8,452 bases of DNA from Phycisphaerae bacterium (lineage in GTDB: Bacteria > Planctomycetota > Phycisphaerae > Sedimentisphaerales > SM23-30). The notes beneath the pieces were generated by a model that was given only the letters and a program-made list of their open reading frames with translations, was not told the DNA's origin and did no database searches. The translations under genes and the position numbers were made by a program. Shown piece after piece: positions 1 through 7,041 of the stretch (its first letter is position 1; each line of letters begins with the position of its first letter). The stretch is taken from positions 1 to 8,452 of the forward strand of contig JAIPFO010000148.1 of NCBI GenBank assembly GCA_021736565.1, read 5' to 3'.

Positions 1-152
1 TTTTTGCCAGAGGCACTCAGGCATATCGCCAGGTTGGCCGCTACATTTGTTTTACCCACCCCCTCTTTGCCACTGGTGATCGCCAGGACACTGGTCGCTT
101 TGCGACTGCTTCGCACCATCAATCTTAATTTTTCCGCCTGATCGACTATCAT
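1..152 (-). CDS. flhG: FlhG (FleN/YlxH) MinD-like ATPase, N-terminal 50 residues, cut by window edge
   Basis: FlhG is a MinD/ParA-family ATPase that limits flagellar number and works with FlhF at the membrane. Only the first 50 codons plus two bases are present. Two landmarks identify it. At residues 4-10 is DQAEKLR, which fits the FlhG DQAxxLR motif known to stimulate the FlhF GTPase. At about residues 28-35 is a deviant Walker A, KEGVGKTN, placed as in FlhG proteins (usual form KGGVGKTN). The ATG at 152-150 overlaps the flhF stop (TGA, 151-149) as ATGA, so the two genes are probably translationally coupled; this overlap and the motif at residue 4 fix the start. The second glycine of the usual Walker A is Glu here. 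The Walker B motif and the C-terminal amphipathic membrane helix lie beyond the edge. Family identity is near certain; whether the whole protein is intact cannot be seen. Confidence 0.93.
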   Translation of the reverse strand, partial: MIVDQAEKLRLMVRSSRKATSVLAITSGKEGVGKTNVAANLAICLSASGK

Positions 153-1450
153 ACCAAATATCCATCCCTTTTTTGGCCGAATTCGTTTTCTGAACCGGAC
201 AGCCCAAGGAGCATGCGGGCCAACCGCCTTCCACCGGCCACTTCAATGTCGTCCGGCACGTCCTGGCCGGTCGTAATATATGACACGGACGCATCAACCT
301 TCCGCAAGACAGAAAGGACCACGCCAAAACTGATCGCCTCGTCCAATTTGGTCAAGATCAGCCGATCGACGCCCAACGATTTAAACCGCTCTGCAGCGCT
401 CAGCATGTGCGAATGGGTGGCGGTACTTGAAAGAACCAGGTGAACCTCGTCGGGACTGGCGGCATTTAAAAATGTTTTCAATTCCTGAAGTTTCAACTCG
501 TCATTCTGACTGCGACCGGCAGTATCAATTAAAATAACGTCCATATCCTGCATCAATAGCACCGCTTCGGTGAGTTCATGCGGTGTCAAAACAACTTTCA
601 GCGGCACGTCGATGATCTGGGCATACATCCGTAACTGATCCACCGCACCTATTCGATAGGTGTCGATAGTGATCAAGCCCACTTTTTTATTCTGTCGTAA
701 TTTCAAATTCGCGGCGATCTTGGCAATTGACGTTGTCTTGCCGACGCCTGTCGGGCCAATTAAAACGACCACGCGAGCCTTTCCATCGATATTTGTGGAA
801 ATCGGGCCGGTGGTACTGATCATTTCATCCATCACCTGGATCAGTTTCTGGCGGACCAGGTCCACACTCATGATCTGATCGCCGGTCATATCCCGCTGGA
901 CCTGGGTCATCATTTCACGAGCAATTTCATCGGCGACCTCCCGCTGAATCAGGTCCAGGTACATATCAAATAACTGTTCAGGCATCTGAGGGGCGTGCAG
1001 TTGCCGCTGCTCTTTGACCAGACTCTCGACCAATACGCGAAGTTCGCCGATCTCCGCGCCCAATTTCGCATCCTGCTGGGGCGGGATCGGTTTTTTGGGT
1101 ACTTCGGGCATGCGATCCCGACGGAACGACTGGGAGGCTTCGAGCTTGCGGTCATTTGCCAGTCGGTCAAAAGATGAGCCATAATCTGACGCGGGGGTCT
1201 CGCTGGTATTATGGGGGGTTCCCGTGGAATAAATTCGCTGCATTCGCTGATGGCCTCTGCCACGATGCTGAGAAGTCCCGGATTCACTTTTGCGGGCAGT
1301 GATCTCAACGACCATTCGAGCCCCAATACCCAGCAATCCGCCTCGCTTGGTTGTGCGGGTATGCACGATCACCGCGTTGGCGCCTAAATGGCTTTTCACC
1401 TGGGCTAAAGCCTGGTGCATTGTTGGGGCTTTGAATGTTTTTAATTTCAT
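149..1450 (-). CDS. flhF: FlhF, SRP-type GTPase for flagellar placement
   Basis: FlhF is the third SRP GTPase, beside Ffh and FtsY; it marks the site of flagellar assembly and is controlled by FlhG. The 433-residue protein has the usual three parts. Residues 1-52 form the B domain (MKLKTFKAP start, then GANAVIVHTR and GLLGIGA). Residues 53 to about 155 are a polar linker rich in Ser, Arg, Pro and Gln. The NG domain follows, with P-loop GPTGVGKTT at 232-240, DTYRIGA at 263-269, DTAGR at 309-313, TKLD at 367-370 and TTGQDVPDD at 393-401. All nucleotide-binding motifs look intact, so it should be an active GTPase. Length is within the family range, whose linker varies. The ATG at 1450 is supported by the canonical FlhF start, although no clear Shine-Dalgarno precedes it. 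It lies 199 bases after flhA, behind a likely promoter, and its stop overlaps the flhG start. Confidence 0.97.
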   Translation of the reverse strand: MKLKTFKAPTMHQALAQVKSHLGANAVIVHTRTTKRGGLLGIGARMVVEITARKSESGTSQHRGRGHQRMQRIYSTGTPHNTSETPASDYGSSFDRLANDRKLEASQSFRRDRMPEVPKKPIPPQQDAKLGAEIGELRVLVESLVKEQRQLHAPQMPEQLFDMYLDLIQREVADEIAREMMTQVQRDMTGDQIMSVDLVRQKLIQVMDEMISTTGPISTNIDGKARVVVLIGPTGVGKTTSIAKIAANLKLRQNKKVGLITIDTYRIGAVDQLRMYAQIIDVPLKVVLTPHELTEAVLLMQDMDVILIDTAGRSQNDELKLQELKTFLNAASPDEVHLVLSSTATHSHMLSAAERFKSLGVDRLILTKLDEAISFGVVLSVLRKVDASVSYITTGQDVPDDIEVAGGRRLARMLLGLSGSENEFGQKRDGYLV

Positions 1451-1649
1451 TTACGGGTACCGTCAATAGTACTAAACAGAGCGTCCAGAACGCCTTCACT
1501 GCACTATTTATACTTTATCTTTTTAAGTAGTACAATAAAAAAGTATTTCCATTTTTTTTATTTCACGTTGCGACTATTGATTCCCGCGTCAAAAGTAACT
1601 TTTCGTCTTTAGAATCGTCCTTTTAAGCTTCGGGAAACAGGCGTCAATA
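1451..1649. other. AT-rich intergenic gap between flhA and flhF
   Basis: This is the longest non-coding stretch in the window and the only one clearly large enough for independent control. It holds the predicted promoter at 1507-1535 and several A/T runs, including a run of eight T on the plus strand around 1552-1559. I found no convincing minus-strand rho-independent terminator after flhA: the runs are A rather than T on the coding strand and no GC-rich stem precedes them. Transcription from flhA may therefore read through into flhF. Confidence 0.6.
1507..1535 (-). promoter_or_regulatory. Predicted sigma70-type promoter for flhF-flhG
   Basis: Reading the minus strand in the flhA-flhF gap, a -35-like TTGTAC (1535-1530) is followed after exactly 17 bases by a -10-like TATAAA (1512-1507). 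These match the consensus hexamers at 4 of 6 and 5 of 6 positions. The predicted transcription start near 1500 would give a leader of about 50 bases before the flhF ATG. The surroundings are AT-rich, which favours promoter function but also raises the chance of a random match. I saw no sigma54 (GG-N10-GC) or sigma28 type motif here. This is a prediction only. Confidence 0.5.
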
Positions 1650-3752
1650 TTATTGTTCGATCGATACCATTCCTACCGATTCAATATTAACACCTTTTAC
1701 AATTTCATTATACCCCAGAATAGCGATATTCGCAACATGGGGCACGAGCAATCGCCGCAGTAACATACGAATTTGCGGGGAACTCAATAGGATCGGATGG
1801 CCACCCACTTTGGTAATGGATTGCAATTTCTCGATAATTGATTTGACTAATGTATTGGCCAATGCCGGCGGTAATGTCAGGAAACTGCCCCGATCCGTCC
1901 TCTCAACATGACGATTGATCGTGTCTTCCAGGGCCGGGTCCAACGTGATGCAGCGCAGTTTGTTTTCTTCATCAATATACTGGGCACAAATCGTTCGGGC
2001 CAGGGCATTTCGTACATATTCGTTGAGCACTTCCAGGTCGGTCACCCGACTGCCCCAGTCGCTGAGTGTCTCTAAAATCGTTTCCATATCACGGATCGGC
2101 ACCCGCTCTTCCAGAAGGGCCTGCAAAATCTTTTGCACATCGCCGGCCTTCAGCGTGCCGCCCACCACTTCCTCAACCACTGACGGGGCCCGCTCCTTCA
2201 CCGAATCGAGCAGCGAATTCATGTCCTGACGCGATAACAGTTCAAATGCATGGGTTTTGATCAGTTCGGTGAGATGCGTCGCGATGACACTGGAACAATC
2301 GACCACGGTATAATTCTGCATTTCCGCCAGCTCTTTACGGCCGGCGGGAATCCATACCGCCGGGAGGCCAAAGGCCGGCTCGGTCGTTTCGGTCCCGACA
2401 ACCTTCCCGGTGACCGCCCCGGAATCCATCGCCAAAAACTGGTCAGGATAGGCCGTGCCGCGACTCACCTCCACGCCCTTGATCTTGACACTGTATTCAT
2501 TAGCGGTCAGGCGAACATTATCGCGAATCCGGATGCTCGGGACAACGATCCCTAATTCCAACGCGATCTGCCGGCGAATCATCGTAATCCGCTGGAGCAG
2601 GTCCCCACCCTGTTTGGCATCTACCAACCGGATCAGACCATAACCAATCTCCATTTCCATGCGGTCCACCGGCAGTAAATCCTCTATTCTGTCCGTTTTA
2701 ATGGCCGGGGCAGCATCTTTTTCAGCCTTCACCTTACGAATAACATCCTTTTTATTGCCTGAATCAACAATGTACGCAATCCCGATACAACTGCACGCCA
2801 GTAAGAGCAACGGCAAAAACGGCAGTTTCGTGAACGCCAGGGCGCCCATAAATATTGCCGCAACCACCAAAGCGATCGGCTTGCTGGTCAACTGCGTGAG
2901 TATCTCATCCCCCAGGTTACTCTTGGAGGTTGAACGTGTCACGATCAAACCGGCTGAAATGGAGATAATAAACGATGGGATCTGACTGACCAGGCCATCA
3001 CCGATCGTCAAATGAGTATAGACATCAAAGCAGGTGCCAATTTTCATATCATAGGTCAGCATTCCCACCGCCAGGCCGCCTACGATATTCACCATGGTGA
3101 TAATAATACCCGCGATGGCGTCTCCTCGAACGAATTTACTGGCACCATCCATGGCCCCATAAAAATCCGCTTCCTGAGAAATCACTTCGCGACGATGTCT
3201 CGCCTGCCCTTCATTGATAATCCCCGCATTCAAATCCGCATCGATCGCCATTTGCTTACCCGGCATCCCATCCAAAGTAAATCGAGCGGCCACTTCACTG
3301 ATACGTGTGGCCCCCTTGGTGATCACGACAAACTGGATCACGATCAATATCAAAAAGATAATCACACCGACAATCAGGGAACCGCCGGCAACAAACTCCG
3401 AAAATGCCTTGATGACATCTCCCGCGGCGGCTGTGGCGTCCCCGCCGGCCTCACCCGCCCTTAATATTTTCCGGGTCGTTGCGCAATTCAAGACCAGCCT
3501 GAACAGCGTGGCCGACAGCAATAACGACGGAAATACCGATAATTCCAACGGGCTTTTCACATAAATCGTTGTGAGCAGCACCACCGCGGCAAACGCCAGG
3601 TTCGCCGCCAATAAGACATCCAACATCCAACTGGGCAGTGGAATCAGCATCACAAAAATCAAACTGACCGCTGCCAGCGGGAAGAGAATGTCTCTGCCGC
3701 TATGAACCGCCGAAAGAAGTCGTAATCGAAATGTCGAAGTTGCTATTGCCAT
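1650..3752 (-). CDS. flhA: FlhA, flagellar type III export gate protein
   Basis: FlhA is the large ring-forming membrane protein of the flagellar export gate. It couples export to the proton motive force, and its cytoplasmic domain docks chaperone-substrate complexes. The 700-residue length is usual for the family. About eight membrane segments lie in the first 330 residues. Between them is the conserved cytoplasmic FHIPEP loop: ISEVAARFTLDG from 151, PGKQMAIDADL at 164-174, and RHRREV-QEADFYGAMDGASKF to about 207. RGDAIAG at 209-215 carries the conserved Asp (211) linked to proton-driven export. A short linker (about 330-355) leads to the soluble C-terminal domain, 356-700, which ends without deletion. 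The protein begins MAIATSTF. The ATG is preceded by an AT-rich stretch with no Shine-Dalgarno. The gene follows flhB after 53 bases and is followed by the 199-base promoter-bearing gap. Identity is certain. Confidence 0.98.
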   Translation of the reverse strand: MAIATSTFRLRLLSAVHSGRDILFPLAAVSLIFVMLIPLPSWMLDVLLAANLAFAAVVLLTTIYVKSPLELSVFPSLLLSATLFRLVLNCATTRKILRAGEAGGDATAAAGDVIKAFSEFVAGGSLIVGVIIFLILIVIQFVVITKGATRISEVAARFTLDGMPGKQMAIDADLNAGIINEGQARHRREVISQEADFYGAMDGASKFVRGDAIAGIIITMVNIVGGLAVGMLTYDMKIGTCFDVYTHLTIGDGLVSQIPSFIISISAGLIVTRSTSKSNLGDEILTQLTSKPIALVVAAIFMGALAFTKLPFLPLLLLACSCIGIAYIVDSGNKKDVIRKVKAEKDAAPAIKTDRIEDLLPVDRMEMEIGYGLIRLVDAKQGGDLLQRITMIRRQIALELGIVVPSIRIRDNVRLTANEYSVKIKGVEVSRGTAYPDQFLAMDSGAVTGKVVGTETTEPAFGLPAVWIPAGRKELAEMQNYTVVDCSSVIATHLTELIKTHAFELLSRQDMNSLLDSVKERAPSVVEEVVGGTLKAGDVQKILQALLEERVPIRDMETILETLSDWGSRVTDLEVLNEYVRNALARTICAQYIDEENKLRCITLDPALEDTINRHVERTDRGSFLTLPPALANTLVKSIIEKLQSITKVGGHPILLSSPQIRMLLRRLLVPHVANIAILGYNEIVKGVNIESVGMVSIEQ

Positions 3753-3805
3753 AAAAATTTAAGAGAACTAAGTGTTAATTGTTAATTGTTGTTGTTTATT
3801 GTGCC
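3753..3805. repeat. AT-rich flhB-flhA spacer with short tandem repeat
   Basis: This 53-base spacer is strongly AT-rich. It contains two tandem copies of the heptamer TTAACAA/TTAACAC on the minus strand (around 3773-3786), next to an ACA-rich stretch. No ribosome binding site consensus is visible before the flhA ATG. A TTAACA/TTAAAT pair 17 bases apart exists, but it would put the transcription start inside the flhA start codon, so I do not call it a promoter. Confidence 0.35.
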
Positions 3806-4888
3806 TTATCCGGCGACAGACTTTTTAAAGCCTTTACCCGCCAGTTCAAAGACATAAGCCAATACCTCGGCCATCGCTTTGTATAATTCCGGCGGCACAA
3901 AATCACCGACGTCACACGATTTATACAGGGCCCGGGCCAGGGGTTTTCGTTCCATGATCGGTACATCATTTTCCATGGCAATTTCCCGAATCCGCTGGGC
4001 AACATACCCTGCACCACGCGCAACGACCTTCGGGGCGGGCATTTCTTTGGGATCATATTTTAAGGCAATCGCCAGGTGCGTCGGGTTGGTGATCACAACA
4101 TCGGCCTTGGGAACCGCCTGGCTCATTCGCTGGGCCGCCAGTTCCCGGGCGACGCTCCGACGCCGTTGACGCATAAGTGGATCGCCCTCCATCCGCTTGA
4201 ATTCTTCTTTCACCTCCTGCTTGGTCATCCGTAAATCCTGATTCATCTGGAATTTTTGATAGATGTAATCCAGCAATGCCAGCAATAGTAAAACAAGCCC
4301 CATCCGAATTCCCAGCACAAATACCAGATGCGACCCCCGACTCACCACATCCAAATAGCCCGCACCCGCCAGGCCCACCAGTTCGGGCAAAAATGACTTT
4401 ATTGTAAAATAGGCCACAAGCCCTATGATGATCACCTTGGACAGGCTCATGACCAAACGCATCGCCGAACGAAGCGAAAAAAGCCGTTTAATTCCCGCCA
4501 GCGGTGAAATCTTTTCAAATGAAGGCATGATGGGCTTACTGACAAGCATAAACCCCACCTGCATAAGGTTGGCCACAATAGCCACCACTACCAACACCAG
4601 GAAAAATGGTCCCAATATCCCCCAGGAATAACGCGCCACCATTCGCCAGCCTTCCTCAAGGGCGATCTGGCTGGACACCGGAGCGTGATGCACCGTCAGT
4701 GATTCACGAAGGATGCCCATAAAGCCCTTGATCATCGTCGAGCCATAAATATTCAGCAGGAATAACCCCGCCAATAGCCCTAAGGCAGCGCCCAGATCTT
4801 GACTCTTGGCCACCTTGCCCTCTTCGCGAGACTCTTCTAACCGACGCGGGGTCGGGGCTTCAGTTTTTTCACCTGCATCTGCCGGCAT
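3806..4888 (-). CDS. flhB: FlhB, flagellar export switch protein with NPTH autocleavage site
   Basis: FlhB is the export-gate protein that changes substrate specificity from rod/hook to filament proteins. It has 360 residues, close to the usual length. It begins with the typical cytoplasmic leader (GEKTEAPTPRRLEE at 6-19, then EGKVAKSQDL), followed by four hydrophobic segments near 33-55, 90-117, 150-172 and 186-208. A charged linker around 215-255 (MTKQEVKEEFK, EGDP, RQRRR) leads to the C-terminal domain. The autocleavage motif NPTH is at 268-271, inside VVITNPTHLAIAL. The conserved downstream elements (APKVVARGAG, PIMERKPLARALY, VPPELYKAMAEVLAYVF) are all present, so it should self-cleave between Asn268 and Pro269. 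A GAGAG element eight bases before the ATG supports the start. It follows fliR after 64 bases, the usual order. Confidence 0.98.
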   Translation of the reverse strand: MPADAGEKTEAPTPRRLEESREEGKVAKSQDLGAALGLLAGLFLLNIYGSTMIKGFMGILRESLTVHHAPVSSQIALEEGWRMVARYSWGILGPFFLVLVVVAIVANLMQVGFMLVSKPIMPSFEKISPLAGIKRLFSLRSAMRLVMSLSKVIIIGLVAYFTIKSFLPELVGLAGAGYLDVVSRGSHLVFVLGIRMGLVLLLLALLDYIYQKFQMNQDLRMTKQEVKEEFKRMEGDPLMRQRRRSVARELAAQRMSQAVPKADVVITNPTHLAIALKYDPKEMPAPKVVARGAGYVAQRIREIAMENDVPIMERKPLARALYKSCDVGDFVPPELYKAMAEVLAYVFELAGKGFKKSVAG

Positions 4889-4902
4889 ATGTTATTCTCT
4901 CA

Positions 4903-4917
4903 CCCGGCCAAACCGGG
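4903..4917 (-). other. Small GC hairpin just before the flhB ribosome binding site
   Basis: In the fliR-flhB spacer the transcript can form a CCCGG/CCGGG stem with a five-base loop (UUUGG). It ends a few bases before the GAGAG element that precedes the flhB ATG. No U-run follows, so it is not a terminator. It could influence flhB translation or be incidental. Confidence 0.3.
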
Positions 4918-4952
4918 AGTAAACAGGCGGGCCTACCACCTGATATAAATTA

Positions 4953-5747
4953 TCAATTCGCAATCCTGTTATCCACAAGGACGATCACCTCGCCGATCCG
5001 CTCAAAGGCCATCATCAAGCTGTCTTCAAGTATCAAACACACCGTTCCCAGCGAGGCGATGATCAGGATCATCGCCAGGACGATCCGAACCGGAAACCCC
5101 GCCGCCAGGATATTTAACTGCGGCATGGTCCTGGAAATAAACCCCATCGCCAGGGTGGCCAGAAAGATGGCCACCAGGGCTGGACCGGCCAATCGAATTC
5201 CCAGCCGAAACGCTTCGGTCAACATCCCAACCATCATATCCACTACCGTCTGTCGGTCATGCCCACTGAGCAGTGGGATCGTCTCGAAGGTCTGTATCAA
5301 GGCTTTAAGCAGGATCAGGTGGCCATTGATCAAGACATAAATGGCGGTGGCCAGCAATAAATAAAACTGTGACAAGACCGTCGTCGATACCCCGGAACTG
5401 GGATCGACCATCTGGGCCATCGACAGCCCCATCTGCTGACTGACAATCTCGGCACCTAACTGAATTCCGGTAAAGGTGAGCGATACGACAAATCCCATCG
5501 TTATCCCGATCAACATCTCACCGGCGACCCCCATTGAAACAGCCGTCCAGGTATTCGGCATCCAGACCACCTTATTAACCATCGGAAAAACGGCCATACT
5601 CAATACCAGCGCGAGCATCAACTTGACACGCGACGGTACACTGGGCATCCCCATTAACGGACCGACCGCGACAATCCCGCCGATGCGAAATAGCACCAGT
5701 ACAAAGACTGGAATTTGTTCATAAATTTGCTGAATCGGTTCAAACAT
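4953..5747 (-). CDS. fliR: FliR, flagellar type III export channel protein
   Basis: FliR is the single-copy integral membrane subunit of the FliP5-FliQ4-FliR1 export channel. The 264-residue length fits the family (about 260). It is very hydrophobic, with about six or more membrane-embedded segments. Family landmarks are RIGGIVAVGPLMG near 21-33, GEMLIGITMGFVVSL at 76-90, GAEIVSQQMGLSMAQMVDP at 98-116, and SRTMPQLNILAAGFPVRI at 205-222, the conserved loop with the PQLN signature. It begins MFEPI, like other FliR proteins, at the ATG at 5747. No good Shine-Dalgarno is next to that codon; the nearest purine-rich stretch (GGGAG) is about 20 bases upstream. The gene follows fliQ after 64 bases. 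Identity is firm; the start has slight doubt. Confidence 0.97.
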   Translation of the reverse strand: MFEPIQQIYEQIPVFVLVLFRIGGIVAVGPLMGMPSVPSRVKLMLALVLSMAVFPMVNKVVWMPNTWTAVSMGVAGEMLIGITMGFVVSLTFTGIQLGAEIVSQQMGLSMAQMVDPSSGVSTTVLSQFYLLLATAIYVLINGHLILLKALIQTFETIPLLSGHDRQTVVDMMVGMLTEAFRLGIRLAGPALVAIFLATLAMGFISRTMPQLNILAAGFPVRIVLAMILIIASLGTVCLILEDSLMMAFERIGEVIVLVDNRIAN

Positions 5748-5811
5748 GGTATGAGTATTACGTTGGGCTCCCGCGTTACGTGTTATATATATTTATGTTA
5801 AGATTTCTCGC

Positions 5812-6078
5812 CTATGGGATCGGCATGGGGCCCAGCATCTCCTGGGCAAATGCCATCAGTTGCTGCAACGCCCAGGGCATCAACAGTATCCCGGCAAGCA
5901 CCATGGCGATCACCTTGGGAACAAAAGTCAGGGTCATTTCCTGGATCTGCGTCACCGCCTGCAATATGGAGATCAACACCCCCACCGCCAATCCCACGCA
6001 TAGAATTGGAAACGATACCTTCAATGCCAGCATCATCATCTGGCGTGAAACATCCAGGGCCATATCGGGGTCCATCAT
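5812..6078 (-). CDS. fliQ: FliQ, small export channel subunit
   Basis: FliQ is the small two-helix subunit (four copies) that packs around FliP/FliR in the export channel. The 88-residue protein matches the usual length (about 89). Two hydrophobic helices, near 15-40 and 53-78, flank the diagnostic segment ILQAVTQIQEMTLTFVPK at 38-55. Two ATG codons stand side by side at 6078 and 6075. The ribosome site AAGGA lies three bases before the first and six before the second, so the protein may begin at the second Met, one residue shorter. It follows fliP after 12 bases and is probably cotranscribed and coupled with it. The motif makes the identification firm. Confidence 0.97.
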   Translation of the reverse strand: MMDPDMALDVSRQMMMLALKVSFPILCVGLAVGVLISILQAVTQIQEMTLTFVPKVIAMVLAGILLMPWALQQLMAFAQEMLGPMPIP

Positions 6079-6090
6079 TTATCCTTATCA

Positions 6091-6984
6091 CTAAAAGGCC
6101 ACATTATTGGTAAAACTTGCTAACAAACTGCTGACGACCAGGTACCAGCCATCGACCAGCACAAACAAAAGCAGTTTAAACGGCAACGAGATCAAAACCG
6201 GCGGCAACATCATCATGCCCATCGACATTAAGATCGACGCGATCACCATGTCGATCACCAGGAAAGGAAGATAAATGTAAAATCCCATCAAAAACGCCTG
6301 CTTGAGCTCGCTGGTCATAAACGCCGGGATCAACGCGGTCAGCGAAACATCCTTCCATTTCAAGGTCCCCTCACGAATCTTTTCCTGCACCGTCGGGTCC
6401 GGACTGTCAAACGAGGCGAACATGTACACCCCTTCGCTATTGCCGGCATTCTCGATCTGGGTGATCATAAACTGACGCATGTGCCCCTGGGTACGCGTCC
6501 AGGACTCTCCGGCCGATATCGGGGCAACCCCTTCGGCGGGGTTGACATAAGGCTGGATCGCGTTTTTATTGATCACCTGCCACGTCGGGGCCATCACAAG
6601 CAGCGTCATAAACAATGCCAAACCGGTAATCACCTGCGAGGGCGGCAGCTGCTGGGTGCCGATCGCCTGGCGTAACAGTGCCAATACCACGACAATTCGT
6701 GTAAAACAGGTCGTCATCACCAGGATCGCCGGGGCCAACGAGAGCACCGTGATCAGCAACATGATCTCCAGCGATGCCGACAACTTATCCGGTTTGATCA
6801 GATTTTCCACGACCTTCTCAGAATCAATATTCTCCAGGAGCGACCCGCTCCCGCCGGCTCCCTCGACGACGCTATCGGTCTCCGCCGGCCCGCCGGCATC
6901 TTGCGCATTAACACACATCGCCGGCCACGCCAGAATTCCGAGCACTACAACTAATTGTAATCGATTCAATGTCATCCTTGACAT
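6091..6984 (-). CDS. fliP: FliP, core export channel protein with signal peptide
   Basis: FliP forms the five-subunit heart of the flagellar export channel. I start at the ATG at 6984 (297 residues) because GGGAG lies three bases before it; ATGs at 6999 and 6975 are also in frame, but no ribosome site is well placed for either. Residue numbers here count from 6984. A signal peptide ends near residue 27 (CVNA then QD), as expected since FliP is processed. Next come an acidic Gly/Ser stretch to about 65 and the family core: TRIVVVLALLRQAIGTQQLPP at 95-115, then FMTLLVMAPTW. MTSELKQAFLMGFYIYLPF follows at 223-241. The Met-rich loop MGMMMLPP at 255-262 corresponds to the M-gasket that seals the channel. 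The periplasmic portion is longer than in enterobacterial FliP (about 245 residues). It sits between fliO and fliQ, the normal order. Identity is certain; the exact start is not. Confidence 0.96.
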   Translation of the reverse strand: MSRMTLNRLQLVVVLGILAWPAMCVNAQDAGGPAETDSVVEGAGGSGSLLENIDSEKVVENLIKPDKLSASLEIMLLITVLSLAPAILVMTTCFTRIVVVLALLRQAIGTQQLPPSQVITGLALFMTLLVMAPTWQVINKNAIQPYVNPAEGVAPISAGESWTRTQGHMRQFMITQIENAGNSEGVYMFASFDSPDPTVQEKIREGTLKWKDVSLTALIPAFMTSELKQAFLMGFYIYLPFLVIDMVIASILMSMGMMMLPPVLISLPFKLLLFVLVDGWYLVVSSLLASFTNNVAF

Positions 6985-7041
6985 ATACTCCCGTACCATC
7001 CTTGGTATCGCGTCTCAATATTCCCAAAACTCACGCCGGCA

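Noticed and set aside
1540..1620. Possible terminator after flhA (A/T runs and the AAAAGTTACTTTT palindrome)
   Set aside because: The palindrome has an AT-only stem and almost no loop, and the long homopolymer is A on the coding strand, so it is not a rho-independent terminator for flhA.
1461..1649. Eight-base direct repeat (CGTCAATA on the plus strand) at both ends of the flhA-flhF gap, at 1461-1468 and 1642-1649
   Set aside because: An eight-base repeat in a 199-base gap is not unlikely by chance, and there is no inserted element between the copies.
3757..3785. TTAACA-N17-TTAAAT promoter-like pair upstream of flhA
   Set aside because: The -10 matches only 4 of 6 positions and the predicted start falls inside the flhA ATG. 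In such AT-rich sequence this is expected by chance.
5748..5811. Repeated TTACGT and an AT-rich TATATATA tract between fliQ and fliR as an operator or promoter
   Set aside because: Repeats are only six bases, and no -35 element is properly spaced from the AT tract.
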